A stretch of 33,498 nt of DNA, taken from a virus. Under the pieces are notes generated by a model that saw only the letters and a program-made list of their open reading frames with translations, did not search any database and had not been told where the DNA came from. This document shows, one piece after another, positions 1 through 6,089 of this stretch (within the stretch, counting starts at the first letter, position 1; each line of letters opens with the position of its first letter). The position numbers were made by a program, and so were the translations under genes. The stretch is from positions 1 to 33,498 of the IMG/VR virus record IMGVR_UViG_3300047481_002637. The stretch is one strand, 5' to 3'.

Positions 1-10
1 CGGTGTTCAT
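1..10 (-). CDS. Start of a gene running off the left edge (partial)
   Basis: An ATG at 10-8 overlaps the TGA stop of the upstream gene (9-7) in the same ATGA arrangement used along this operon, so another gene very probably begins here. Only Met-Asn-Thr and one more base are visible. It does not continue as Met-Asn-Glu-Arg, so it need not belong to the neighbouring paralog family. Confidence 0.35.
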
Positions 11-225
11 TCCGCAACTCCGAAATGTTCAAAGATATTTAATGCTTCATAGCAGTTAACCTGACGGGCACATTCCCTGACAATCAACTCGGCGAACTTT
101 TCTGTGAAGAGTTCTTGTTCCTCATCAAGAGATAGTGTTCTGTTATGAACACGACTAAGATGCGTGGCTTCATCAGTGGACAGATGTCGAGCAATAGCAG
201 AGAGTTCTAGAATTCGTTCGTTCAT
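7..225 (-). CDS. Small paralogous phage protein, MNER/FAELIVREC family (copy 4)
   Basis: This 72-residue protein of unknown function belongs to a family represented four times in the first kilobase. It shares an N-terminal MNERI, a central KFAELIVREC block and a C-terminal HFGV ending. It differs from its siblings mainly in the middle spacer. Its start overlaps the stop of the upstream gene by 4 bases (225-222), so it is probably translationally coupled. The coding DNA is AT-richer than the rest of the window. Families of this type occur in multiple copies in marine T4-like phages, but I know of no assigned function. The conserved Cys and the acidic/basic pattern do not identify an enzyme. 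Confidence 0.85.
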   Translation of the reverse strand: MNERILELSAIARHLSTDEATHLSRVHNRTLSLDEEQELFTEKFAELIVRECARQVNCYEALNIFEHFGVAE

Positions 226-425
226 TGTTTAACTCCGAAATGATCAATAATAGAATCCATTACATTGTATGCACCATGCTTATCGGCAATTGATAAGCAC
301 TCTCTCACAATCAACTCGGCGAACTTTTGTTCAAACTGTTTGGGGCTTAACCGAATCTGACCATAGTTAACATACTCGCCGATCTGTCTAGCCTGTTTGG
401 CAAGTTTTTGAATTCGTTCGTTCAT
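222..425 (-). CDS. Small paralogous phage protein, MNER/FAELIVREC family (copy 3)
   Basis: This is a 67-residue member of the repeated small-protein family. It begins MNERIQKLA, carries QKFAELIVRECLS in the middle and ends DHFGVKQ. It has 4-base ATGA overlaps with genes on both sides (425-422 and 225-222). The DNA encoding the central block, at about 302-328, is nearly identical to that of copy 4 at about 71-101, which points to recent duplication or to gene conversion. Function unknown. Confidence 0.85.
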   Translation of the reverse strand: MNERIQKLAKQARQIGEYVNYGQIRLSPKQFEQKFAELIVRECLSIADKHGAYNVMDSIIDHFGVKQ

Positions 426-595
426 TCTTCAACTCCAAAATGTTCAAGAATACCACCAGGACCATCATACGCAAGTGTGGCACATTCCCTCACGATCAGC
501 TCAGCAAACTTCTCAATTTCTTTTGCTCGTGGAGCATATCTAATATCTTCACTCCACCCGGCTTTGATGGCAAGCTCCTTGATTCGTTCGTTCAT
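422..595 (-). CDS. Small paralogous phage protein, MNER/FAELIVREC family (copy 2)
   Basis: This 57-residue family member starts MNERIKELAIKAG, has EKFAELIVRECATLA and ends EHFGVEE. I chose the ATG at 595 because it aligns with the MNER start of the other copies and sits one base after the TAA of the upstream gene (599-597). An in-frame start at 610 would add five residues not found in the paralogs. It is the shortest of the four copies; the spacer between the N-terminal and central blocks is reduced. Function unknown. Confidence 0.83.
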   Translation of the reverse strand: MNERIKELAIKAGWSEDIRYAPRAKEIEKFAELIVRECATLAYDGPGGILEHFGVEE

Positions 596-596
596 T

Positions 597-803
597 TTAC
601 CGATCTCCAATTACATCCAGTGCTTTTACTAACCTGTCACCGTAATCAAAATCTTCTGCCCATTCCTTTTGGATGGAATGAATGATTGATCCACTATCAA
701 CTTCTTTCTTAATGTACTTCACAACATCGGTCCATTTGACAAAGACTTTTTGTTGACGATTTGGTGCATTACCAAACCATACTGAGTATACAAACTTTTT
801 CAT
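597..803 (-). CDS. Small hypothetical protein interrupting the paralog array
   Basis: This 68-residue basic protein (MKKFVYSVWFGNAP start, KVFVKWTDVVKYIKKEV in the middle) shows no resemblance to the MNER family on either side. It is coupled to its upstream neighbour by ATGA at 803-800. Its aromatic and lysine-rich N-terminal half resembles small phage proteins of unknown role. I do not recognise it. It shares the AT-rich composition of the array, so it seems to belong to the same module. Confidence 0.75.
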   Translation of the reverse strand: MKKFVYSVWFGNAPNRQQKVFVKWTDVVKYIKKEVDSGSIIHSIQKEWAEDFDYGDRLVKALDVIGDR

Positions 804-1021
804 TCTTCAACTCCAAAATGTTTTTTAATTTTCAAGCCATAGGAACTATGGGGTTCACTTGTAGGTTCGTCAGCAACCTTGGCACATTCCCGAACAATCA
901 ACTCGGCGAACTTTTCCATCAACTGTGGATGCATGCCAACTTGTTCTGGTTTATATCCTGTTGGTAGTTTTAGAAATTCCTGCCTAGACTGTTCAGCAAG
1001 TAGTTTAATTCGTTCGTTCAT
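800..1021 (-). CDS. Small paralogous phage protein, MNER/FAELIVREC family (copy 1)
   Basis: This 73-residue, promoter-proximal copy starts [14 protein letters not shown], has MEKFAELIVRECAKVADEP and ends KKHFGVEE. A strong Shine-Dalgarno GGAGG lies 7 bases before its ATG, the best ribosome binding site of the array; downstream copies rely on 4-base overlaps or very short spacing. This suggests ribosomes load here and pass along the chain. Function unknown. Its C-terminal ending is repeated at DNA level next to the start of copy 2. Confidence 0.85.
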   Translation of the reverse strand: MNERIKLLAEQSRQEFLKLPTGYKPEQVGMHPQLMEKFAELIVRECAKVADEPTSEPHSSYGLKIKKHFGVEE

Positions 1022-1086
1022 TTCAACGCCTCCAGGCCTGCGGCAAGGATCTCATCATATTCATGCTGTTTTCCTTTCGCGCACAT
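1018..1086 (-). CDS. Possible 22-residue small protein between GIY-YIG and the array
   Basis: A short frame starts with ATG at 1086 inside the end of the GIY-YIG gene and stops at 1020-1018, overlapping the next ATG in the ATGA fashion typical here. The predicted peptide is [22 protein letters not shown] (first residues [12 protein letters not shown], then [10 protein letters not shown]), which looks protein-like. No Shine-Dalgarno is evident. A competing 13-codon frame starts at 1064 with its own ATGA overlap. It could instead be the remnant of a longer GIY-YIG C-terminus shifted out of frame. Confidence 0.3.
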   Translation of the reverse strand: MCAKGKQHEYDEILAAGLEALK

Positions 1087-1405
1087 CGGTGTTGAGCGTG
1101 GGTCGCAGTTCGCGGATCAGGGCCCGCTCCAGCTGATGTGCCGCGGTCTTGCCACGCACCACTGCCACGATCTCGTAGACAAAACTCTCGGCGCCACGCT
1201 CACGCAAGGCTTCGTAGAGCGCCCAGGATTTGTCTTCACTGCGACTGCGATAGAGATGCTTGTTCATGCGAACACGCACCGACTTCAGCACAGTTGACTC
1301 AGTCTTGGCAGTGACACCCAGGTAAAAGTCGCGCCCCGAACTGATGCGGTACACGATGTGGGTGCGATCTGCTCGTTTCTTGCGTGGTGTTTTCTCAGCG
1401 TCCAT
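1061..1405 (-). CDS. GIY-YIG-like nuclease domain protein
   Basis: This 114-residue protein is almost entirely a GIY-YIG-type domain. The IVYRI strand and the downstream YLGV element stand for the GIY and YIG signatures. They are followed by an Arg-containing helix, then [14 protein letters not shown] with the candidate catalytic Glu, and an LNTD ending that supplies the usual Asn. No DNA-recognition domain is attached, so it may be a small phage nuclease rather than a homing enzyme. I chose the ATG at 1405 because it sits exactly where transcription from the upstream promoter should begin, implying a leaderless message; a longer in-frame start would run through the promoter. It heads the operon leading into the paralog array. 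Confidence 0.65.
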   Translation of the reverse strand: MDAEKTPRKKRADRTHIVYRISSGRDFYLGVTAKTESTVLKSVRVRMNKHLYRSRSEDKSWALYEALRERGAESFVYEIVAVVRGKTAAHQLERALIRELRPTLNTDVRERKTA

Positions 1406-1411
1406 ACAAGT

Positions 1412-1440
1412 ATTATATGGAAAATGGAATTTCTGGTCAA
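1412..1440 (-). promoter_or_regulatory. Sigma70-type promoter P1 (GIY-YIG gene)
   Basis: TTGACC at 1440-1435 and TATAAT at 1417-1412 are separated by exactly 17 bases, a near-consensus bacterial sigma70 promoter reading leftward. The first base 7 positions after the -10 is the A of the ATG at 1405. It shares most of its spacer with P2, 245 bases upstream. Confidence 0.8.
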
Positions 1441-1456
1441 CCTGGGCAAAACCATT

Positions 1457-1498
1457 AGGTAAGTGCGCACTAACCAAGCGGCCAGCGGGCACTTACCT
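1457..1498. repeat. Inverted repeat upstream of promoter P1
   Basis: A perfect 10-base inverted repeat (AGGTAAGTGC at 1457-1466, its complement at 1489-1498) encloses 22 bases. The left arm is also followed at once by GCACTAACC, a one-mismatch second partner, so three related arms exist. It lies about 17 bases beyond the P1 -35 box. It could be a dimeric protein site or an RNA hairpin in a transcript from P2. No clear U-run follows, so a simple terminator is unlikely. Confidence 0.5.
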
Positions 1499-1564
1499 GT
1501 CCGGATCAAGTGATTCGTCGTCGCATCCGGTGGCGCCGTTTAAGGTGGGCGAGCAGTGAAAGTC

Positions 1565-1644
1565 TTGAGATATCGGGCTGCTCGGGACTATCAGTCTTGA
1601 CCCATCAACATCACTCACGCTGGAAAAATGCTCCCGATATCCAA
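1565..1644 (-). ncRNA. Possible structured leader or small RNA from promoter P2
   Basis: Just inside the start expected for P2 transcripts (about 1650), the arms at 1644-1633 and 1577-1565 can form a 12-base-pair stem with one bulged A (core GATATCGGG/CCCGATATC). It encloses a small GACT/AGTC hairpin. No convincing reading frame occupies 1493-1712. This may be a structured 5' leader of the GIY-YIG message or a separate small RNA. Confidence 0.35.
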
Positions 1645-1656
1645 CTGTTGCTTACA

Positions 1657-1685
1657 AGTATACGGGAAAGGGAATTTCCGGTCAA
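1657..1685 (-). promoter_or_regulatory. Sigma70-type promoter P2, near copy of P1
   Basis: TTGACC at 1685-1680 and TATACT at 1662-1657 have a 17-base spacer. The spacer matches that of P1 at 13 of 17 positions, including a GAAATTCC block, and the sequence after the -10 (TTGTA) is also shared. The pair looks like a duplicated promoter. Start site expected near 1650, reading leftward through about 245 bases without a gene. Confidence 0.75.
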
Positions 1686-1712
1686 CCGAGCCGTGTCACG
1701 GTAAGTATCACT

Positions 1713-2771
1713 ATGAATTTTGATCCCTACACCCAAGAACCCATACATGCTCACGGAATCTGGCGGGCCACACAATGCTTGGCCAAAGAGCACTCGGTGA
1801 TGGAGCATTTTCGTGTGCAGCTCTCTGGTCTAGGCTGGCAGTCCGAAGACGATCATGGCAAATTCTGGCGTCGTGGCGATCGACGGGTGATAGTGGTCTT
1901 GGTCGATGACGTGCGCAGCACGCACCCGGACAAGACCATCGATCTGCCTTATCTACACGATGCTGATACCACCATCATCACTGACACTCGCATCAACTGT
2001 CCCACCATGTATCGAGTTTGGCGGTTGCCAGACAGCTTTTTTGGTATCTATCACACAGATGCTGCAGCGCCGGCCTGGCATCCTGAACGTGACTATGTGT
2101 TCAGCATCAACCGCTTGGACACCATGCGGATGAAACTGTTCTTGGAATTGGCCAAACGTGTGCACCTCCGTCACGGTTGGGTCAACTTCAATGGTCTGTC
2201 CAGGTTCCACGGCAATCAGTTTGATCCCACAGATCTGCCGCAGGCAAACTTTGAAGCACAATGGCAAAGCCTAGGCGATGAGGATCGCGAACAATGGCGT
2301 GCCAGCCACAGGCTTTTGAGCATGATGATGCCAGTGAAAAACTACGACATCGCGCATCATGACATCTATCATCGAGGTCACAATGTGATCGAGTGCGAAA
2401 CCTATGCCGGCGACAACAGCATCGCTTTCAGCGAAAAGATATTCCGTCTGCTCACACAACCCGTGCCTTGGAATTGCTATGCCGGTCGTTACGGCATGGC
2501 CTGGTTGAGAAGCATGGGCTTCGACATCGTGGATGATGTCATGGACCATGCACACTTTGACGGACTCAAAGAAACCGAAAACAAATGCCGCATTTTTATA
2601 TGGAAGAGCCTCAGCAACATCCATTGGATCAAATCCCAGGATCAGGAACGGATCACTCAGAGATTCCAAAAGGCCTGTGATCATAACCGGAACCTCTTGT
2701 CCGGCATGGCTCAGCGATGGCCCCAGGAATTCCAATCCTGGTGTGATCACTATCTGGATCAACTGTCGTAG
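1713..2771 (+). CDS. Putative glycosyltransferase-like protein (EK-motif family)
   Basis: This 352-residue protein is one of only two convincing plus-strand genes in the window. Residues about 128-146 (FSINR, then an Arg-rich helix) and about 238-285 (AFSEKIFRLL, a GRYGMAWLRSMGF segment, then an Asp/His-rich stretch) follow a pattern seen in many uncharacterised phage and bacterial glycosyltransferase-like proteins. In these an SEK or TEK motif precedes a turn and a GFD/GID segment. The gene at 3417 has the same layout, so the two are distant paralogs. No signal peptide or membrane segment is seen. No good plus-strand promoter or Shine-Dalgarno is visible before the ATG. It starts close to P2, which reads the other way. 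The donor and acceptor cannot be told. Confidence 0.6.
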   Translation: MNFDPYTQEPIHAHGIWRATQCLAKEHSVMEHFRVQLSGLGWQSEDDHGKFWRRGDRRVIVVLVDDVRSTHPDKTIDLPYLHDADTTIITDTRINCPTMYRVWRLPDSFFGIYHTDAAAPAWHPERDYVFSINRLDTMRMKLFLELAKRVHLRHGWVNFNGLSRFHGNQFDPTDLPQANFEAQWQSLGDEDREQWRASHRLLSMMMPVKNYDIAHHDIYHRGHNVIECETYAGDNSIAFSEKIFRLLTQPVPWNCYAGRYGMAWLRSMGFDIVDDVMDHAHFDGLKETENKCRIFIWKSLSNIHWIKSQDQERITQRFQKACDHNRNLLSGMAQRWPQEFQSWCDHYLDQLS

Positions 2772-3418
2772 TCATACCAAGCGATGGGCTGTCGTGCTGT
2801 GTTTGTATCCCACTGGAATCCGCTGGGCTGAGCGAGTAAGTATGCCTGCAGCATGCGTGCGCGTTGATCAAGATCGGCCATGTGATGCTGCGTTACGGGG
2901 CTGCTGATTTCCATCCATCCAAATGCACGATGTTGATCCAGCCCTAGGTCCTGCAGATGTACGCGACTATGCACCGGATCCCAAAGACCCAGAGTCTCCA
3001 ACAACTGCCGCTCTGAATATATTTCCATCCAGCCCGGCCATGACCAGTGCGTGTTTTGAGCACGAGTGACTACCACCGGTACTGACCATGATCCACCATG
3101 GAGGTCCAAGGCCATGATACGGCTGTCGCCGCAGTCCACATGCAATTGTTGATCAGGTCCTAGATGGCACAGCAAAGGTTTACGGATGGGCTCTTGATCG
3201 AGATGCTGATAAATCCACGACACTCTCACCAGCTTGGCTCCTTCTCTTTTGGCTTCCCAGGGCCACGTCGTGACTTTGGGCCCGTGATCACGTATGGCTC
3301 GATTTACGAGGTCTAGACAAGTGACTAGATTCAACAATGGTGAGACATGACGGTGTGGATAGGCAGTATGTAACCACATGCGATATCTATCAGCCAAGGC
3401 ATTTTGAACTACATCCAT
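2759..3418 (-). CDS. Hypothetical protein, possible ParB/Srx-like fold
   Basis: This 219-residue, Trp- and His-rich protein lies on the minus strand between two plus-strand genes. The segment around residues 84-113 (LHVDCGDSRIMALDLHG, then VPVVVT) resembles the ParB/sulfiredoxin-like pattern of a turn with G-x-x-R, a helix, and a VPV strand. That is a weak, motif-level similarity only. Its ATG (3418-3416) overlaps the divergent ATG of the next gene within one CCATGG, and its end overlaps the neighbouring gene by 13 bases. A later ATG near residue 14 is an alternative start. Function unknown. Confidence 0.55.
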   Translation of the reverse strand: MDVVQNALADRYRMWLHTAYPHRHVSPLLNLVTCLDLVNRAIRDHGPKVTTWPWEAKREGAKLVRVSWIYQHLDQEPIRKPLLCHLGPDQQLHVDCGDSRIMALDLHGGSWSVPVVVTRAQNTHWSWPGWMEIYSERQLLETLGLWDPVHSRVHLQDLGLDQHRAFGWMEISSPVTQHHMADLDQRARMLQAYLLAQPSGFQWDTNTARQPIAWYDYDS

Positions 3419-4439
3419 GGCTTATTTACTAAGTAAGGTCATGCTACCTCACACAAGATTTGACGAGTTTTTGGTACGGACGCTGACGGCCCAGGGATTT
3501 GATGTAGTGCCTGGATTCCGGGTACTGGGACGCCCCTGGCACAATCAGACTGGCTGGGTGATGAACTATGTAGACGTGGACTGGCATCCCGAGACTCTAT
3601 TGTTGGTACATGCATCGGACTTTGTCACCGTTACACGTGACGGACAAGTGGTAGAATTGCAGAATCTCGAACAGCATTATGGATCACGATCTAGTCAAAT
3701 ACTGTTCACACACTGGGAGCGTGATCTAGCTAAGTTCTATCAAGGACCCATCAATCTTTGCTGGTGGAGCAATCACAACTACGACACAGTGCTGCAGGCC
3801 TGCCAGCGATCCGATGAATGGCTGCCACAACTGAAATGGCCGCGCAGCCAGCACTGGCAATGTCTGAATGGTCGTATCATGCGCTCGCGACAGCTGGCCG
3901 CAGAGGTCTTGCATGATTGGCCAGGAGGTTGGCTCAGTCTTGGCGACGAAATACCTTTGCCAAGCTTCAGCTATCAGACCTACAAGGGCACAGACAATGA
4001 CGAAAACTTGGTGCGTCTCATGTACATCTATGGCGACACCTATGTCAACATCGTGACCGAAACCAAGTTCGACGAGCCCACAGGTATCATCACCGAAAAG
4101 ACTCTGCAGGCCTGCATGACTGAACAAGTGCCCATACTGATCGGACATCGCAGCATACATGCACATGCTCGAGACATGGGCATAGATCTACTTGAAGATC
4201 TAGTGGATCTCAGCTATGCCAATGCACCAGGCTACGATCGGGTGCGAGCTGCCATTGAGTGCAACCGAGATCTCATACTGGGTCACATAGATCTCGAGCC
4301 TTACCGAGATCGTCTACGGCGGCAGCGCGAGTATGTGATGTATGAACTGCCTGAAGTGATGCGCCAGCGTTTCCGTGATGATGCACAGGTATTGGCCCGG
4401 CGGCTACTGCCGGCCCAGCATGGCCACGAATCGATCTAG
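3417..4439 (+). CDS. Putative glycosyltransferase-like protein (TEK-motif family)
   Basis: This 340-residue protein is a distant paralog of the one at 1713. The middle has the LNGRIMRSRQLAAEVL helix (about 150-165). It is followed by VNIVTETKF (about 210-218), IITEKTLQACMTEQVPILIG (about 224-243) and a MGIDLLEDLVD segment. This is the arrangement seen in a broad family of glycosyltransferase-like proteins where the TEK motif probably lies near the nucleotide-sugar site. The ATG at 3417 overlaps the opposite gene's ATG. The ATG at 3441, with AAGG just upstream, is a reasonable alternative start. Its 3' end overlaps the convergent gene by 36 bases. Confidence 0.6.
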   Translation: MAYLLSKVMLPHTRFDEFLVRTLTAQGFDVVPGFRVLGRPWHNQTGWVMNYVDVDWHPETLLLVHASDFVTVTRDGQVVELQNLEQHYGSRSSQILFTHWERDLAKFYQGPINLCWWSNHNYDTVLQACQRSDEWLPQLKWPRSQHWQCLNGRIMRSRQLAAEVLHDWPGGWLSLGDEIPLPSFSYQTYKGTDNDENLVRLMYIYGDTYVNIVTETKFDEPTGIITEKTLQACMTEQVPILIGHRSIHAHARDMGIDLLEDLVDLSYANAPGYDRVRAAIECNRDLILGHIDLEPYRDRLRRQREYVMYELPEVMRQRFRDDAQVLARRLLPAQHGHESI

Positions 4440-4787
4440 GTTTCCAACCAACCCAAACATCACTGCTTCGCGGCTACCGTAGATCCAGAATTCTGGCGAC
4501 GAAGAGTCCAACACACGCCGGAAATTCAGATAGTAAGGACAGGTCATTGAGTTGCTGAGAGCCAAGAGATGTCCGGCTGTGACCGATTCCGTGAGCGTGT
4601 AACGCCAGTGTTCGATATCCAAGGCCTGGAACACTTCATGCCCGGCAACGGTCAATCTCAGATGCGTGGTCTCGTAGCCGTCGTATCGGAGATCTTTCCA
4701 CCAGTGTTTGAGTGCATCGGCCAGTGTGGGTCGATGCGGTTCGGGCAGCATGGTCAGCAATTGCTGCGTGAGCCGCAGCTTGTCCAT
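4404..4787 (-). CDS. Conserved T4-like phage hypothetical protein
   Basis: This 127-residue soluble protein has a pattern I associate with conserved proteins of T4-like aquatic phages. An LRLT stretch is followed by DIEHWRYTL, a LLALSNSMTCPYYL strand and, near the end, FWIYGSREAVMFGLVGNLDRF. The closing region reads like a small alpha/beta domain. No catalytic motif is visible. The start lies one base after the stop of the upstream gene (TAG, C, ATG), so it is probably the next gene of the same transcript. Function unknown. Confidence 0.75.
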   Translation of the reverse strand: MDKLRLTQQLLTMLPEPHRPTLADALKHWWKDLRYDGYETTHLRLTVAGHEVFQALDIEHWRYTLTESVTAGHLLALSNSMTCPYYLNFRRVLDSSSPEFWIYGSREAVMFGLVGNLDRFVAMLGRQ

Positions 4788-4788
4788 G

Positions 4789-5079
4789 CTAGGGAAAAAT
4801 CGTGTCGCCCTGTTTCAACAACACCACTGTGAATTTGTCGGTACGGAATTGTGTGTTGAGTTTGCGGGCCAGATTGATGGCATGTCCAGGATTGCTGAAG
4901 CTAACCTTCTTGTATTTGGGCCCTGGATATTGCGTGAGTAGATTGCTGGTCTTGAGATTGATGGGCTTGGCATCATAGAAAACTGCCCACACTCCTTCGC
5001 TGGCCAGCACCTGCTCGGTCTTGTAGGTCTGCTTGTTGGTTTGCTCAATCAGCACACTGGGTTTGGGTCTGCTCATCAT
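4789..5079 (-). CDS. Conserved phage hypothetical protein (GHAINLARKLN)
   Basis: This protein of about 96 residues begins MMSRPKPS. The conserved-looking core is EGVWAVFYDAKPINLK, then KYKKVSFSNPGHAINLARKLN and a strand-rich end. I chose the ATG pair at 5079/5076 over longer in-frame starts because AGGAGT sits directly upstream; the second ATG has the better spacing. A late-promoter-like GATAAATA lies just beyond. Similar proteins occur in T4-like marine phages. Function unknown. Confidence 0.75.
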   Translation of the reverse strand: MMSRPKPSVLIEQTNKQTYKTEQVLASEGVWAVFYDAKPINLKTSNLLTQYPGPKYKKVSFSNPGHAINLARKLNTQFRTDKFTVVLLKQGDTIFP

Positions 5080-5093
5080 TTTACTCCTAGATT

Positions 5094-5101
5094 TATTTAT
5101 C
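5094..5101 (-). promoter_or_regulatory. Late-promoter-like octamer GATAAATA
   Basis: On the minus strand GATAAATA precedes the ribosome binding site of the gene at 4789-5079. It differs from the T4 late promoter TATAAATA only at the first base. It lies in the short gap between two genes, the expected position, but the octamer is the only evidence. Confidence 0.35.
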
Positions 5102-5107
5102 CATAAT

Positions 5108-5323
5108 CTAAGCAGATTTAAAGCTCCCGCCACCAATTTCCACCTGTATTACCTCGTCAATTTTGCCTTTTTCCTGGTCGCTGCGCAGCACTTCTAGCGT
5201 CAACAACAATTTGGTGATGTCAGCATGTAGATCTTTGGCGTCACGCAGGCTCATCACGAGGTCTCTGGCTCCTCGTGATTCCTGTGCTTTGATAGTGTCT
5301 ATGAATCGATTGATGTACATCAT
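5108..5323 (-). CDS. Small conserved phage hypothetical protein
   Basis: This 71-residue, mostly helical protein (IDTIKAQESRGARDLVMSLR early, ITKLLLTLEVLRSDQEKG later) ends in a Gly-Ser-rich tail. It could form an amphipathic coiled coil. Two adjacent ATGs (5323 and 5320) are possible starts; the first overlaps the upstream stop as ATGA. Similar small helical proteins are common in T4-like aquatic phages. No function can be assigned. Confidence 0.7.
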   Translation of the reverse strand: MMYINRFIDTIKAQESRGARDLVMSLRDAKDLHADITKLLLTLEVLRSDQEKGKIDEVIQVEIGGGSFKSA

Positions 5324-5667
5324 GTGCGGTTTCTTTCAGCCACTTCGGCATGATATCTAGCCCAGAAATCGTGGTACACACGATTGTCCTCGGCTGGAAT
5401 GGTGTCCATCCATTGAGCATGGATTTCGGGTGAGCGCCACTTGATGGTGGCTGTGTGCGGATCAGGTGTGAGAACTTCAGCGTCGCCGGCGACCACGGCT
5501 GCATGTACCGCAGCTTCGTGAATGTCATGCTGGCGTTGCCACTCTTGTTGCTCGTGATCAGGCAAGGTCATGATCCATTGTTCCATGGTAAAGCCCTGTC
5601 GGCGTACCTGGATCACTTTGCCAAACTCCGGATCCTGATCGTGATGTGTTTCTATGCTGGTTGGCAT
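5320..5667 (-). CDS. Hypothetical phage protein
   Basis: This 115-residue polar protein is rich in His, Glu, Gln and Trp (MEQWIMTLPDHEQQEWQRQHD in the first half). The second half has a repeated WRSPEIHAQWMDTI and FWARYHAEVAE character and is probably helical. It overlaps the upstream glycosylase gene by 16 bases and the downstream gene by 4. I do not recognise it. A nucleic-acid or virion role cannot be judged. Confidence 0.65.
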   Translation of the reverse strand: MPTSIETHHDQDPEFGKVIQVRRQGFTMEQWIMTLPDHEQQEWQRQHDIHEAAVHAAVVAGDAEVLTPDPHTATIKWRSPEIHAQWMDTIPAEDNRVYHDFWARYHAEVAERNRT

Positions 5668-6089
5668 GCGAATACCTCTTCGTTGAGATAGCGACAGAGT
5701 TCTTTGTCTGTGGGTTGAACGATGTAGTTCTGTTTGAAGAATATTTCGTAGCTGTCTGATCCGTACTTGCCAATGCCGTAGAGTTCTCGAGCATCTTGAT
5801 GATCCCAGGTCAAGAAATCTGCGGTCATGCGTTTGAGGCGATGACTGCGTACATTGACCATGCCCAAGGGCCAGATCACGGCCCTGACCTCATCAATGTC
5901 GGCACGCAGGAACTGATTTGGAGTGCGCCACCTAGACATGAATATGGGAAAAACAGTTTTCACGGGCCGGCGACCAGTTTGATTCAACATGATCACAGCC
6001 ACCATGTGCTGCCATGCACCGTGCATGGAGTTTACTCCGTCCGGCAACTGCTGTTGCACCATGAGGTCATCGCGCAAGGGTTCAATCAT
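5652..6089 (-). CDS. HhH-GPD DNA glycosylase, MBD4-like
   Basis: This 145-residue protein matches the glycosylase domain of MBD4-type HhH-GPD enzymes. Those remove uracil or thymine from mismatches with guanine in double-stranded DNA. The substrate-side helix reads MVAVIMLNQTGRRP (29-42). The helix-hairpin-helix is ELYGIGKYGSDSYEIF (102-117). QPTD (125-128) places Asp128 where MBD4 has its catalytic Asp. There is no iron-sulfur cluster, as in MBD4 and unlike EndoIII or MutY, and no methyl-CpG-binding domain. It sits downstream of MazG-like and RNase H genes in a nucleotide-metabolism stretch. It could act in repair of deaminated phage DNA or on a modified base; substrate is not readable from sequence. 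Confidence 0.75.
   Translation of the reverse strand: MIEPLRDDLMVQQQLPDGVNSMHGAWQHMVAVIMLNQTGRRPVKTVFPIFMSRWRTPNQFLRADIDEVRAVIWPLGMVNVRSHRLKRMTADFLTWDHQDARELYGIGKYGSDSYEIFFKQNYIVQPTDKELCRYLNEEVFACQPA

Noticed and set aside
1406-1712. Possible tRNA in the gene-free region
   Set aside because: The hairpins do not form a cloverleaf and no TTCGA-type T-loop is present.
4404-4439. Terminator between convergent genes
   Set aside because: The genes overlap by 36 bases and no stem followed by a U-run is visible.
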